64,000 nt of DNA from Carya illinoinensis (GCF_018687715.1 NC_056755.1:9931501-9995500); one strand, 5' to 3'. Positions 10,427-23,194 are shown, numbered from the stretch's first letter. Notes: generated by a model not told the origin, from the sequence alone. A program made the numbers and translations.

Positions 10427-11802
10427 GCTTGTTTAAGGTTCTAATTACCTGTATGCGTCTACCCAGCTTTGATAAGGGGAGTAAGTTAATTACCTCGTGT
10501 CTTCCTTCTAAGAAAAAGGTCGTTATGCTGTGCAATAATATTGCATTATACCGAGGGTCCTCAACATGAAACGAGCGCTTATGTTGATTGTTAATATATA
10601 TAAATATATATATACATATATATATATATATATTTATGTTTATTTTGGATAACTAAATAAATGTCGATACATGATTTACCTACCTAGCTTATGAATGATC
10701 ATAAGGGCACTAGTACTGTTGGTTAGCAAAATGGCTTGCAGGTCATGCACCGTGCAGACGAGCTATATATACTTATAGTTGCGTTTTGTGTTTGTGTGCC
10801 TTTGCATGACCAATTGATTTGATAAATGATTTGTATCTTTAGACTTAAGGGTATGTACCTCGCGCATCCTTTTTTAAAAAAGTTATGATAAATTTGAGAT
10901 TAACATAAAAAATTTATTTATTTTATTGAATTTTAATATTTTAAAAAAATATATATTTGCAGAACTTTGTATACTTTAAGATTATATCAAACCTAACTCA
11001 TATGGTTTTGTTTGCTTTGAAACGATGGAGGATCTTGACCTAATTCCTTTTGCTGCTTGATGATTAGCAGTCTGCAGTTGCCTATACATGATCTGAGAGC
11101 ATGTAGGAACACATGCAGTTCAAGTTAATATTGAATTTTGTATATATATGGTTCAAACCCAGCTAACAGTACTGTCGTCATCATGTGAACACACTAGCAG
11201 TAGTACTACTGATCTGTTCGTAGTTGTCCAAGAAATCAACTGCACTAATTGCGCACCCATTTTAGTTTCTGAATGCGTATTAAATGAGGTAGATGCATGC
11301 GACACAAAACTGATTAACAAGCATAATTAATTGCATTCATGATCAGCTTGCATGTACACAAATCCGTCAAACAACTTCAACATTTTGAAAGCAGCCGATC
11401 TATGTTTTCGATCCTCAGTCAAATGAATAACGTACGCGTTCACATTCCTATAGCAGAAAACTTAAATTCATGAGTTAAGATCACTAGAAGATCATTACAC
11501 GAATTTGAGAAACTAAACATGATATATAGATGTATTTGAGGCACAAAACCAACACCAACTATACAGATCGATCTCCAAGCATGCATAAATAAGGTCAAGA
11601 ACCTTTCCTAGCTAGCTGTAGCTGGCCGGCTATCTATTTCTGGCTTACAATTTTACTAAAAACATAATTTCCAAAATTTTTGTATACCCCCACCACCTCC
11701 GCCTCAAGAAACTGTATACATGACCCAAAAGCTTAAGTAAAGAGTATTAACGAAATAGGATCGAGTTGAACTGGTACTTGCTCGTACAAAAGCTGGAAAA
11801 TC
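8133..11802. other. spacer between the RGF genes
   Basis: No gene recognised. About 8205-8412 is a diffuse repeat with ACTCAACTCATCT at both ends, possibly another MITE. A CT run (10343-10404) continues into an AT run (10405-10426), and a TA-rich run lies at 10595-10633. A splice-donor-like CTTGCAGGTAAGT at about 8899 has no supporting exon. Short open frames at 8.8, 9.7 and 11.1 kb show no motif. Confidence 0.55.
10343..10426. repeat. compound CT/AT microsatellite
   Basis: About 31 CT units run directly into about 11 AT units. It is long enough to be polymorphic. The open frames across it are a repeat artefact. Confidence 0.95.
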
Positions 11803-12165
11803 TTAGTTATGAATCGGAGGCTTCTTCGTTGTTGGAGTGTAATCCATAGACGCTAATTCATCACTACTGGCCTCCATCCCATCTTCTTTTGGTGTAAATA
11901 GATCATCAACGTCTCCCTTTGGACCTGCTTCATTAGTATTACTAGCCGCCCGCAGACTCCGTGCTGCAGAAAAAACGCAAAGTTAGCTGAGAAATAATTC
12001 AAATTTGCACTTTGAATCATTGGTATTAATGGAAGGACTGTGAGTTTAAAAAAAAAAAAAAATGGAAGGACTGTGCTGATATGGCAGAAACTTACCTCTA
12101 GCTGTGATAGAAATGAAGCAAAGAAACACAAAAGCAACCAGAAGAAGGCGCTTGCATGTAGCCAT
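11803..12165 (-). CDS. RGF/GLV/CLEL secreted peptide precursor, copy 2
   Basis: Exons 12096-12165 and 11803-11963 are joined through a 132-base GT-AG intron, phase 1 as in copy 1, to give 76 residues. The N-terminus is a signal peptide (LLLVAFVFLCFISITA). The acidic linker shares SLRAAS-type and TPKEDG stretches with copy 1. The C-terminus DYTPTTKKPPIHN (64-76) is the RGF/GOLVEN core with the Asp-Tyr sulfation site. Identical exon structure, strand and end motif make it a tandem paralogue. The mature peptides differ at only two positions (A/T and R/K), so they may act on the same receptors. No disabling change is visible. Confidence 0.88.
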
Positions 12166-12246
12166 ATTCTTAGATAATGTCTAGTCTTTTGTTATATAAT
12201 TTATCAAATCCCCTTTTCTGCATAGCATCTTTCACCTAAGTTGATC

Positions 12247-12257
12247 TCTTATATAGG
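12247..12257 (-). promoter_or_regulatory. TATA box of RGF copy 2
   Basis: TATATAAG on the minus strand about 85 bases before the ATG, the same spacing as in copy 1. Confidence 0.6.
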
Positions 12258-12764
12258 CAGAAAGAATAGTAGTTGCTAGCTAGATACTAAGAAATGCGAT
12301 ATTATAGCTAGGTCATGACAGAGACCTAAAAATTTGTTGGCACAAACTTTCATGAAAAGAATGGACTCCTGTACAGGAGGGTCAACATCAATATGTTTTC
12401 TCCTGTAGGTTTTGCTTGACAATGTTCTTCCATTTGGGGGTATCTCAAATTGTCTGCTTCTAACATCTAACGAAGCTCGAATTTTTCTTTGTTTTCAACA
12501 TTTTTGGGGTAATTAGCCTGGCTAATTAAGTTACTGAAGCACATGCAAGATCACTTTATCTTTGGAGCTAGCTAGCGTTGTTGGGGGAGGAGATCAAGGG
12601 TAGTGAATTTTTAGAATCAAGCCAAGAACTTTTTCTGCAAACAGTGATTAAAACCCCAATATCTCAAATAGGCTAATATTGACTCTTGGGTTTTTCGATC
12701 TGTTTAGGTTAGGATCTTTGTTCAGTATTAAGAATTTGTGCAAAAGATAGGGAACAAGAAAAAT

Positions 12765-13262
12765 CTGCAAGAAAACTCACGGGGCCTACTTCACACTCGA
12801 TCTGCAGCCAAATTAGTGGAGCATCCATGACCATCTTCCACCGCCAAGCACGTGAAATTCCCCCCATTCTAGCATCAAATATGCATGCCTTACATTCCCT
12901 CATCAAAACATTGAGACAGTACCAGAGATTTCCCTCTAAGAAGAGTGCTATACTCCAGGGACGTTCTGCTGTAATTATTACATGAGTACATTTTATATAT
13001 ATATTTCATCCAGACATATCATGTATTTATATATACCATTATTGCTTGAACAGTCAAGGAAGAAGCAATGCATTAATGAATGTATGGTGATTATCTAGAC
13101 TGGTGGGGCTACAATCTCTTCAGATTGGGTTATCACGATGATATGTACAAAAATCACATGGGACGGCACTGGTGATTTTCTACTCGGTGGGCCTGTCTTG
13201 TCCCTAGTTGCATAGACATTAAAAATGACTGATCTTGCCAAGTTTAGGCTTAGTATAAAGTC
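12765..13262. promoter_or_regulatory. conserved non-coding block upstream of RGF copy 2
   Basis: Counterpart of 7280-7740. Shared strings, in order, are CTACTTCACACTCGATCTGC, CCGCCAAGCACGTGAAATTC, GGTGGGGCTACAATC, TGTACAAAAATCACATGGGA, GGTGGGCCTGTCTTGTCCCT and CTTGCCAAGTTTAGGCTTAG. An ACGTG core is present at about 12848. It lies roughly 0.6-1.1 kb before the gene, against 1.0-1.4 kb in copy 1. Confidence 0.6.
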
Positions 13263-15062
13263 GACATTGATGCTGATGAGAAGGAAAAAGTAAAAACAAA
13301 TTAACCAATTAAAGAGGGTTTGATTAATTTGCTGGCTATCTCGCTAGGAAGAACATGCAGCTAGCAACCTCATAAGTTTTTATTCCACTTAATTAAAAAC
13401 ATACTTCTTAATTATCCTCTAAAAGTTTTGAACTATCAAATTTCATTTTGCTGGGTATATATAATTAATGATCATTATATATATATATATATAATGCAAT
13501 CAAGAAAAACTGTACATCAGTCTATGGCAAAGCTAGCTTCTACTCATATATAAAATTCCATTTTTTAAAGATCGAGAGGACGGTATCTCATAAATTTCAC
13601 TTGATGCTTACGGTGACTAACCCTCCGGCCAAATTGTATAGAAAAGACAAAGATGTCTTTCAGAGCAAATAACCTTTTGATCACACGTTAGATTTTGAGC
13701 TAACTAATTAGAGAAGTACATTTACAAAGAGATATTATAAAAGTAAACCCACAAACTGATATAACTCCATATAATATGTTGGATCTACTTTACAATAAAA
13801 ATAATTTTATAATCTAAAAGAATTAGTAGTAACCTAGCCATTCTTTGGTCAAATTTTGACAATAAAATTCACTTTTTAAAATCTAATTAGTCAATTTTCA
13901 ACACTACCAAATAACAAACTGTCTATATATCTATCAATATTCTATTAAAATATTGATTTTCTTATTTTTATTTATTTTAATTCTAATTATAATTAGAATA
14001 TTTATTTGTTATTAAAAAAGTACACAATAATTTTCTAACGTTCATATTATTTCAATAGATATAATTTTTTAAAGGTATTTTTTTACTACTTCCAATGGAT
14101 ATATTTACCAAAGAGAAAAAGGCAAAAAAAGAAAAATTATATGAAATTTTCATCTAAGAACCAGGTTGGCGATAGCGTGAGTCATGATGAATTTTATATC
14201 TTTCAAGCATAGGAAAATTGTGAAGAATAAGACAATACCCAGGTGGGAAGATTTCGACCATGTCTTCCAAAAGTAGTTGCATAAGAGAACAATTGGGTTT
14301 GGAGACGGAGGCTTGGAAGAATATTTTAAGGTCAAAAAATAATTTTACCAGCAATTTGGGCTTGGCTAGATGTAGCCAACCAAAATCATCATGGATAAAA
14401 TTACTGTACATCTGGCTATTTTGATGTAGAAGTCTTTTTTTATAAAGCAAATTAACTAAATTTTAGCTAAAATTTGACTATACTTATTCTTAGTCAGTTC
14501 ATTATTAGCATTTTAACGTATTATATCAAATTACGTCAATTTATAAATTTATTCTTGCAAAATATCTTTCTGACTAAAGCCTATCTCAACTTATAAAGGG
14601 TAATTATCTTAATTAATTGAAAATTTATATTTTCAAACCGGTGTCATGTAGATTAGTACACCTAATAAAATACTTACATAATATTATTTGATTTAAAAAA
14701 TAAATTTTATAAATAAAATCTTACTATTTAAATTAGGTAAATAATATAATTTGCACACAAACTTAAAAATATAATAAATCCAATTAATTATACTCCACTC
14801 ATCACCTTTTAGTACTGTTTACTGTTTGGGATGAAGAAGTTAATCATGATGTGGATCTAGTCTCTTTAAAGCCATCAAAGAAGTTTGGAGCTTTTAACTT
14901 TTATAATGATTCGAACGTAAAGACATTATAGTACCATGCATACTCTTCGTTTTGGAGGGCCACCTTGTCCAACTAATGTCTTCGATTCGTGAACCTTTCG
15001 TACGGAGTGACTTTCTGAAGTGAAGGGAAAAGGTGGATTATGTCTAACGAAGTTCTTCTCGA

Positions 15063-15097
<35 letters not shown>

Positions 15098-15544
15098 GTA
15101 TCTCATTCTTCCATTTATTTCAATAGTTCTGAATTAAATGTTACCCATAGTTATCTAAATTACGTCCCAGAAGATTTTTTGACACAATGCTAAATCTTAT
15201 TTATTTTAATCATATGAGAGGGAAAAGGGAGTTTCGTAAGATTAATGTATATGCTTGTTATAATTCACATGATTCATTTAGATCGATCAAGTAAATAAAC
15301 TAAAGAATTGGGCATATTTAGAAATATTTGAGAATTAGGAGAATTTGTAAAAGATTATTATATTTTGATAAAAGAGAGAAAAAGTTGAATAAAAATTTCT
15401 TTAAAATAAGTATTGTATTGGAGTTTATTAAAAAGAATGGATAAAGTTAAAAAGTTGGTTCAATATTATTTTTTAATATTATTTTTATTTTGAAGTTTGT
15501 AAAAGTTGTATTAATTTTTGTATTTGAGTAATATAACTAAAGAG
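13263..15544. other. intergenic, no gene seen
   Basis: Very AT-rich. A minus-strand frame at 14154-14450 has no family motif. A T-run of about 28 lies near 15065-15092. Nothing else is supported. Confidence 0.55.
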
Positions 15545-15885
15545 TTTGTTTGAAAATAGATCTCATATCATCACACCTAGCTCATTCCTAAACGTAATTT
15601 AAATTCAAAATTTAATTTTTAAATTAATCATTACAATTTTTTTAAACTTTCAAATAAAAAATAAAAAATAATTCAACATTTTCAAATCTCCAAAAATAAT
15701 AATAGTATAAAACTATATTTTAACAATATTTTAACTTTATAATATTTTTTTATTTAATTGTTTCTCTTTCCTTTCTCAAAACCTAAAAAATACTTAATTT
15801 AAACTATCTCACTACTATTCACAAACTATTTTATTACTATTTACAAAATTATCATCTCATCTCATTCACCAAATGAGCGTTAAAA
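15545..15885. mobile_element. probable MITE, CTCATCTCAT family
   Basis: The right end reads CATCTCATCTCATTCACCAA with ATGAGCG after it, and the left end has GTTTGTTTGAAAATAGATC with TCATATCATC. The interior has the ATTTTCAAATCTC and TTTAACAATATTTT stretches seen in the copy at 58.7 kb. Ends are diverged and no target duplication is clear. Confidence 0.45.
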
Positions 15886-18140
15886 GTTTAAAATTTGAAA
15901 TATAAATCTTTTTTTATATATATTTGAGTGATATTTGACAATGAAGTTATGGAAACATGCTGAAATTTTTGAAAATTGCCAAACATGCCATGAGTTTTGG
16001 GCATAATTAAGCCCACTATATAACACACTTATATTTTTCTCAAACGTAATTTTTAGTTTATTTGAAATTAAAAAAGACTTTAATATGTAACACATAAAAA
16101 GCATAATTTTATCATTAAAGAAATTTTAAAACTATTTAAACATATTTTAAGATCATGACCTAATGCAACCTCAAATAGGCCTTTCTTAGATTTTCCTCAT
16201 AGAAAGGCCGCAGTTAAACAAGTTCATAGCAAATGATTCACATGATTCTCAAACTGCACACACACAGCTAGCTAATTATAAAAGTTTAAATTTGTGTAGT
16301 CACAGAACCCTCCTCCCTAATTAGTACTGTTTGTGTTAGTGAAAATTTATTAATTCTTCATGATATATATCACGTACGTACATGAGCGTTTTCTTAGCTA
16401 GCTAGCCATGTTCACAGCCACCCAGCATGCATGCGCTAGAATTAATTCAGGGGCCCTTGACTGCTGCAAGTGACCTACCAATTTGAATCAATCACCCACT
16501 CTTTTGGGGTGGTTTTGGCCCCATTCGGATGCTCACTGTCTATGGAGCTTAATAGAGATCACATTTCATGTCACTTCATCTGACCCGAGGCTTCTGATAT
16601 ACAGTTTTCCATATTCACTAGCTCTTAATTAATGATGCATTTTGTGAAGTTTTTTTTCCCCATTTTACGTGATACCGAAATGTAAGGCTAATGTATAAAT
16701 CATGGGAACTCTAGCTTAATTCTATGACCTCCTTTTAGAAATGATATATATTAATAGAGTCAAAAAGTCAAGAACAATAATTATGATATAGATGTCAGAG
16801 ATCATCAATTTGAGTACATAAAAGTTCTAGATCATTGAAGTATACTGAGTGATAAATGATATCTTGGAGAAGTTCTTATGAATTTTTATTTATAATGATT
16901 ACAATGTATTTCGTTTATAACATTAATCATTTTTGCATTTTAAGTTAATGACACATGATGAATATTAGAGTAACGAAACAATGCCCATATATAGTACTAT
17001 ATGAAAGAAAAGGAAAAGAAATGGCAACCTCCAATGCATTTACTATACAGGAAGACTTTTAATTATCATGGCATGCATGAAGCCGAGGGGCAATCGTTTC
17101 TAAGATCGACAACATGACTAAGTATGTCGACACGAATAGACACGAAATGGCTTATACTTTAGAGTAGAGTTGAGATCAGAGGGCCATCTGGAAGTACTGG
17201 AAGACTAGTATATGGTCGGATTATGTCTCTGCGCCCCACATGACTCTTTGTTGGTTCGTAATATATATTAATGTTTATGCAGGATGTGTCATTTACGTAG
17301 GGGTTTGTGTATGGACTAATTTTAAGGGTGTTTTTGGACCTTGTTAGGGTTCAAATCACAATAATGTGGTGCTGTCTACTCCTTGGTTTTCCTTTTCATG
17401 TCATCAATCTCTCTTAATTTTTTTGCTTAATCGTGACCAAGTTTGGATCAGTCATCAGGTCACTAATCACATTGTGTGCAATGGACAAGAGAATAGGGTG
17501 TGAGGGCACAAGCTCACGTGTATGTGTTGGTCGTCCACACTACTTGATATGTACTAAGTTGGGTTGCCCCATTGCAGCTGCCCATCACCAAGCACTCATC
17601 ATCTCGTTGCTCTCCCACACAACACACAAGCTAAGGTATGTGTGATCAGGGCCACCTTTATATCCACATATTGCTTGAGTTATCTATCTCAAATAATATT
17701 ATTATTCATCTTAAATTTTATCATTTTTAAGTCATACTTACGTATGATGAGATGCATACTGAGTGACTTCGTAAGTCTCACACTTAATGAATAGATATGA
17801 GTTAGGAAAAATGAAGAAATCAAAAATATAAAAATAATATCTCCATTAATTAGGATTGTGTATTCTTGTGCTATGGAGCAATAATTTTGTATCATGATAT
17901 TAAATTATTTATAATATTATGATCTATCACTAATATTGTTATTATCATTACAAATATCGTCCTAATTATAAGATTATATAATTTGAATTTTTCAACATCA
18001 TATAAATTTAAAGTCGGTAGAAGTCTCTTAATATTTTAGTTCATGTTCCATAATTTATAAGCATTAATATGATGTAACATTACGGAAATTTCAAAAAAAA
18101 AAAAAAAAAACTATGAGTTTTGATTATTTTTTATTTTACA
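15886..18140. other. intergenic, no gene seen
   Basis: AT-rich spacer with an A-run near 18093-18110. Frames at 15.9 and 17.4-17.9 kb are short and lack any recognised motif. Confidence 0.55.
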
Positions 18141-18198
18141 TTTTTTCGAAAGCAGTTTCAGTTACAGACGGATCACAAGCCCACAAAGCGCGTCTGCA

Positions 18199-18204
18199 GG
18201 CCCA
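18199..18204. promoter_or_regulatory. site II-like element
   Basis: GGCCCA (TGGGCC on the minus strand) resembles the site II motif common upstream of plant housekeeping and organelle-protein genes. It lies about 270 bases before the putative ATG at 18471. The link is inference. Confidence 0.3.
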
Positions 18205-18470
18205 TAGGCGTCATTACGACTTCACTTTGTCGAAACCATATTTCCGGACAGGGACCTTCTTGAACTGAACCTGGAAATTCTTAATCCCCCATATCCTCGT
18301 AGAAACCCTCGTAACCAAACAAAACCCTTTCCTCGAGCCATCCCGCTCATATTCGAAGAAAGAAACGGCAACAAGCGGTTAGCAGACTCAGCACCACCAC
18401 TGCATAGTGCATTTCCCCTTCTGAGAAGCAAAGCCGAACCGAATCGGATCCAGACCCAGACCATCCGGTT

Positions 18471-18605
18471 ATGTTCCTTTTCGCAGTTCCCACCCTTCAA
18501 AAACCCAGCTTCCAACTCCACTTCGTTCCCGATTCTTCCATGTCCGCCCCGAATTCCGATGTCGTAATCGTCAAATGCACAACAACAATCTCATCCGATA
18601 GCCAG
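18471..18605 (+). CDS. putative first coding exon, unknown protein
   Basis: The GC content rises sharply over 18.14-18.6 kb. A frame opens at ATG 18471 (MFLFAVPTLQKPSFQLHF at its start) and runs 45 codons to a good donor, CAG followed by GTTAGGG. An alternative ATG lies at 18540. The start resembles an organelle-targeting peptide, but I recognise no family. A possible later piece near 20.10-20.16 kb (CPEDDPKLTVHDKKILSQGL then stop) follows an AG, but its phase does not fit simply. Further exons were not found, so the gene may be truncated or long-introned. Confidence 0.4.
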
Positions 18606-21002
18606 GTTAGGGTTTCAGATTATTAGAACAATTTCTCGGGTTATTTGACTTATTATTCTTCATATCGTCGTTGCGTGAATCTCAAGTTTTAGTTAGATGA
18701 TTCTTTCAGAATTCCCATTTTTTTTCTTCGAATTCGGTTGAAGTTTATGCGCCTATCCGTATCTTCTAGTGGCATGGAGCTAGTGATAGGTTTAGCATTG
18801 GAAACATATGTTACCTTCAATTGAGCTTTTGACAGATAAAGCTGAGCCCTCTGAATCTCTGATGTAACAGTACTTAAGGCCTATGTTCCACTGTTCAATT
18901 TGCTTTCCCTTTTGTCGTGCCCCGGAAATCGGATCAGTTTTCTAAAGGCTGATGGCAGAACTTTGATCCCATGAAGAGCAGTTATATTACATTCCATGTA
19001 TTAGGTCTATGCTCTAGAACATTTTAGTTTCCCTGTCATATATATCTAAATGAGCCCTTTTTGTGCTTTTCTGAAATTTTTCCAAAATTATTACGTCAGA
19101 ATGTTTACGGATTAAGATATAGGATGGCTTGTTTTGCGAGTGGCATTCGCCTTGAAAAATAGTTGGGTCGCCCATTTTGAAGGAAAAAACCTCAGTGTTA
19201 AATATGACTGTCCACTAGGATGGTGAGGGAGTTAAAGACAGTCATCTCTTGAGTTAAGTGCTACCTTTCCCTGTGGGGAGACAGAGCTCTCTTGTCACGA
19301 CCCAGACCTTTAGAAGTCCAACCCAATTTTTTTTTTTTAATTTTTTAAGTCAAGCCAAATATCAACTCTTGTAAGGCCCAAGCCCAGCCCATCTGGAGAA
19401 AAATATCAAACGCATGATTGTGATACCCCTTACTGATAGTCTGATAGATGAATGTAAGTGATGTATAAGATCTCATATTATTTAGGAGGAAAAAATTCTT
19501 GCTTTTTATAATAATTTCAATTGAAGTTCAATTATATAATTGAATAGTTATTTTGAAGTATTGCCTAAATATGGCTTTGGCTTTCCCTTGGGGCATTATA
19601 CTCCTAGATTGTGTAGTCTGATATTTGAACTCTTCCTAATATTGTCATCACCGGTCATAGTCGCTGATATAATACATTTTAAGTGGTTTTATGTCAACCA
19701 CTTAAATGATAAGTGTGCCACATAGCAGGTGTGATTAGGACTAACAAAATTTAGCAAGAAAAAAAACATTTTTCTATCGAAAATAGAAAAAATTAAAATG
19801 AAGATAGGACCTGTCTATTTCTATATTTACTCTAGAGAAAAGTTCCACGTTCTTAACAATAATCTATAAAATAGAAAGGATTTAGCAACGCAAGTTGGTC
19901 GGCATATGGAGATGTCTTCTCATATTAGTTACTAATCAAAAAAATATCTCCTCATATTAGTTTGGGGCAATACATCTTGCAACTCGAGAAATTTTTATGT
20001 TTCCCTTGTATTGGAGCATAATGTCATTTAGAAATGAGTTCTCTTATGTTTCAGTTAGCACAATGTACTCTTCCTATTTCATAGTTCAACTTTGTGTTCT
20101 ATTGGCTGCCCAGAAGATGACCCGAAATTAACGGTGCATGACAAGAAAATTCTTTCTCAAGGACTTTGATGACGGAAGGGCTGCTTGGTGAGGATAGAAG
20201 GCTAGGTGAGGTTTGTTCAAAGAGATCATATCATACAGGCGTTGATATATGCCCCTTCATTTTCTTCTTCTGCAATTTCTCTGCCATAGTATGTTTCCTT
20301 TCTTTGTCAAATTCCTTGATATTTTGATCCATCTGAGCAGCTAGAATTTGCAGTTAGTGTTTACCATCACAGTGGCATTATGATCGATCTGTGTTGTAAG
20401 CCTCGTTAGATAGTGAAAGAAATGGTAGAAAGAGAACTGTTTGTATTATCACAAGAATCAGATTACAAAATTACAATGAGTTTAATGACAGCAGGACTTT
20501 CCTTTGAGTGAACACGACAGAGCAGAACCGTCGTTGAGGGGGAGCATTTCCCCTTATAGGTGCATGGCCCCTTAGAACAGTTTCATTTGAGGACTGACTG
20601 TAGCTTAAAGGATAGACCGCTGTATTGAAGAAAGTTGTGTGGATACAGTAATCTGAAAAAATAAATGCAACTTTGAGACATGTAGAACACTATCTTTAAG
20701 GTGATAATTGCCCCCCCACTAGAAAGAGTTTGCTACCAGGTTACAAGTAAGTCACCTCCAGGATACAACAAAATCACCAACTGCAAATAGCAATTCTGAA
20801 GTCTTTCTTTAAGAGTTTCTCTACAAAATTGTGTAAGTGACTAAAAAAATGAGAGAATGGAATGAATAAATTCGTGGGTCTCATCCTCTTTTTATAGAGG
20901 GTGAAGTGACACCATGTGAAAAATCACAACTCTTAAATCGTGACTTTTCAACTGGTAGTTATAGTTTAAAAGTCATGTTGTTTCACTTAAAGACCAAAGA
21001 AC
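18606..21002. other. possible intron or intergenic DNA
   Basis: Downstream of the 18.47 kb exon. No clear second exon and no recognised repeat apart from poly-T runs. A frame at 19540-19725 has no motif. Confidence 0.4.
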
Positions 21003-21110
21003 ATGTCTGGTCAAGTGGTTGGACACTTCTTTTCCTAAAGGGGGGGTCACTGGTTCGAATCACACTTATTCAACATTTCTGTTGAAATTATTTTATTTTG
21101 AAGCACACCA
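21003..21110 (+). mobile_element. tRNA-derived SINE-like element
   Basis: TGGTCAAGTGG at 21008-21018 fits the pol III A box and GGTTCGAATC at 21052-21061 fits the B box, spaced as in a tRNA. The rest does not fold as a tRNA and has a G7 run between the boxes, so it is not a working tRNA gene. The 3' end and target duplication are not defined. Confidence 0.5.
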
Positions 21111-21512
21111 AGTGTGTCCTCACACGGGCCGGTTCGATCCATGCGTGGTGCCTCTTCGGCCCACCTTAGACATTGTGTCTATTCAGCCCATGCGTGATAC
21201 CTCTTCGGCCCAACTGGTTAGCCCATGCGTGGTGTTTTTTTAACCCAAGCATTATGACTCTTTGGCCCAACCTGTTCAGCCTAAGCATTGTGCCTATCCA
21301 AGTCCAACATGGTTCGAATCACACCTATTCAATATTTCTGTTGAAATTATTTTGAAGTACATCAAGTGTGTCCTCACACGAGCAAGTTCAATCCATGCGT
21401 GGTGCCTCTTCGGCCCACCCCAAACATTGTGTCTGTTCGGCCCATGCGTGGTGTTTCTTTAACTCAAGCATTATGACTCTTCAGCCCAAGTATTGTGCCT
21501 ATCTAAGTCCAA
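21052..21512. repeat. tandem duplication, period about 259 bp
   Basis: The segment starting GGTTCGAATCACACTTATTC at 21052 recurs at 21311 as GGTTCGAATCACACCTATTC. Both copies run through GTGTGTCCTCACACG, ATGCGTGGTGCCTCTTCGGC and AAGCATTATGACTCTT to AAGTCCAACA. The second copy is shorter because of internal deletions. Inside each copy a GCCCATGCGTGGTG motif repeats. Open frames across it are period effects. Confidence 0.75.
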
Positions 21513-23194
21513 CACTTCACTTATTCCACAAAATAAGTGAAAGTGCACCTATGGAGTTTTGAACTCTTACCCTTTCATTTGAAACAACACATTACTACTA
21601 CTGAACCAATGCATTTATTTAAGATAATGGTTCGTTGAAATATATAATAACTCACATTCAATAAATTCACATATTTAATATCACAATCTATAATAAATAT
21701 AACAATGCTTTGCGAATGATCAAACATAAAAGGATTCTCTCTATTTAGTGAAAAACATGAAATATTGAATCTAATCAATTTTAGAAATAAGATGGATACA
21801 ATAACCATTATTGTGTACGAAATGGATATCATTATGAAGACATTTTCTTCTTGAGACTTTTCATAACGTTGATGATTGAACAATGCACTTGAATGCAGTA
21901 GAATGTTAGTTTTAGAATACGAATTGGGCCTTGTGGGCCTCGCCACTATAACACCATTATATAATGTTGTTATGGTATATGAGCATTTCGGAATTGGCAA
22001 ACCTCCTCGAACCATACCACGTATATGGCTCCACCGCAATAATCAAGCTCGATAAATGATATGACCCCTCCATTATCTGAAACCACCCAAATGAAACATT
22101 AACATTCGGTGGTGGCATATTCCTCATCAACAGGTTCAGTCACCATCTCTGCCTGCCAGTTCGATCTCTTTATTATTTCATCATTGTGAGCACTGTGCAT
22201 AGCCCATAAAAAAATGTGCAATGTGCATTGTGCATAGCCTCATGTGGACTGCAAATACTGTGCCAATGAACTTCCACATCAAGAAATAAACACCATCAAG
22301 TTTAGGTCCTTTTTCTCTCCTTCCTTCGCTGGTAATAATATTGCATCATGTGGCTATTGTTTTCAAAGAGGAAGCGGTCGAAAGAACAAAACAAGAAGTT
22401 AAAGAGAAATTTTGTAATTGGTTTCTCTCTTCTTCTTTTTTCTTTTCTTTTTACGTGAAATCAAATCATAGGTTTGTATACGTGGAATGTGACTTTCTTT
22501 CTAAATTTTTACAGCAATGTAATTTGTAATGACTGCCATCTATAAATTGAACTTTTTACCTAGTTGAATATATTTGAATAAGAAATGCTTTGGCTACAAA
22601 AGAATTTCATAAAAGTAAATCCATAAACTGATATTGCTTGATGTAGTACATCAAATTGTAAAATTATTTTTATTGTAAAGTAAAACTAATGTATTATATA
22701 AAACTATATCAATTTATAAGTTTACTTTTATGAAATCTTTTTGTAGTTATAATACTTCACTATTTGAATAGCATTATTCTTTGATATTATTTATGACATT
22801 ATTCAAGCACTCGAGACTTGGGAATTACTGTCTGCCACTAAATCCCATACGCATATCTTCAATCCAATGCAGACCGCACAAGCATGCCCCATATTCTACA
22901 TGATATCACAATCCAACGTCTATTAACTATTAACAATGCGAGTTACGCACAATATACATATATAATATACATATATATACATGATAGCATAATTATATTT
23001 ATATATGTACAAATATATATTTAGGCTAAAAAGTTTTCTTATTTTGAAAGATGTCCACAGGAGACAAAATGTATGCAAGTGTGGGAAAACACTATCCCAA
23101 AACACAGTCCCAAAAGTTTCTCTTCCTTTAAATGTAAATGGTATTGTGGAGCAGGGGCACATTATCCTTCTTCATCAGGCAATATATTTAGGTC
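21513..23194. other. intergenic, no gene recognised
   Basis: A small hairpin (CACTTCACTTATT pairing with AATAAGTGAAAGTG) ends the duplicated block at about 21545. A 154-codon minus-strand frame at 21575-22039 has no motif and AT-driven codon use. A TATA-rich run lies at 22950-23015, just upstream of the DUF3511 gene. Confidence 0.5.

Noticed and set aside
10276..10569. Leu-Ser and Arg-Glu repeat frames on both strands
   Set aside because: Produced entirely by the CT/AT microsatellite.
21008..21061. tRNA gene
   Set aside because: A and B boxes are present but no acceptor stem or anticodon arm can be formed; better explained as a SINE.
21575..22039. 154-codon minus-strand protein
   Set aside because: AT-driven composition, no motif, crosses repeat-like sequence.
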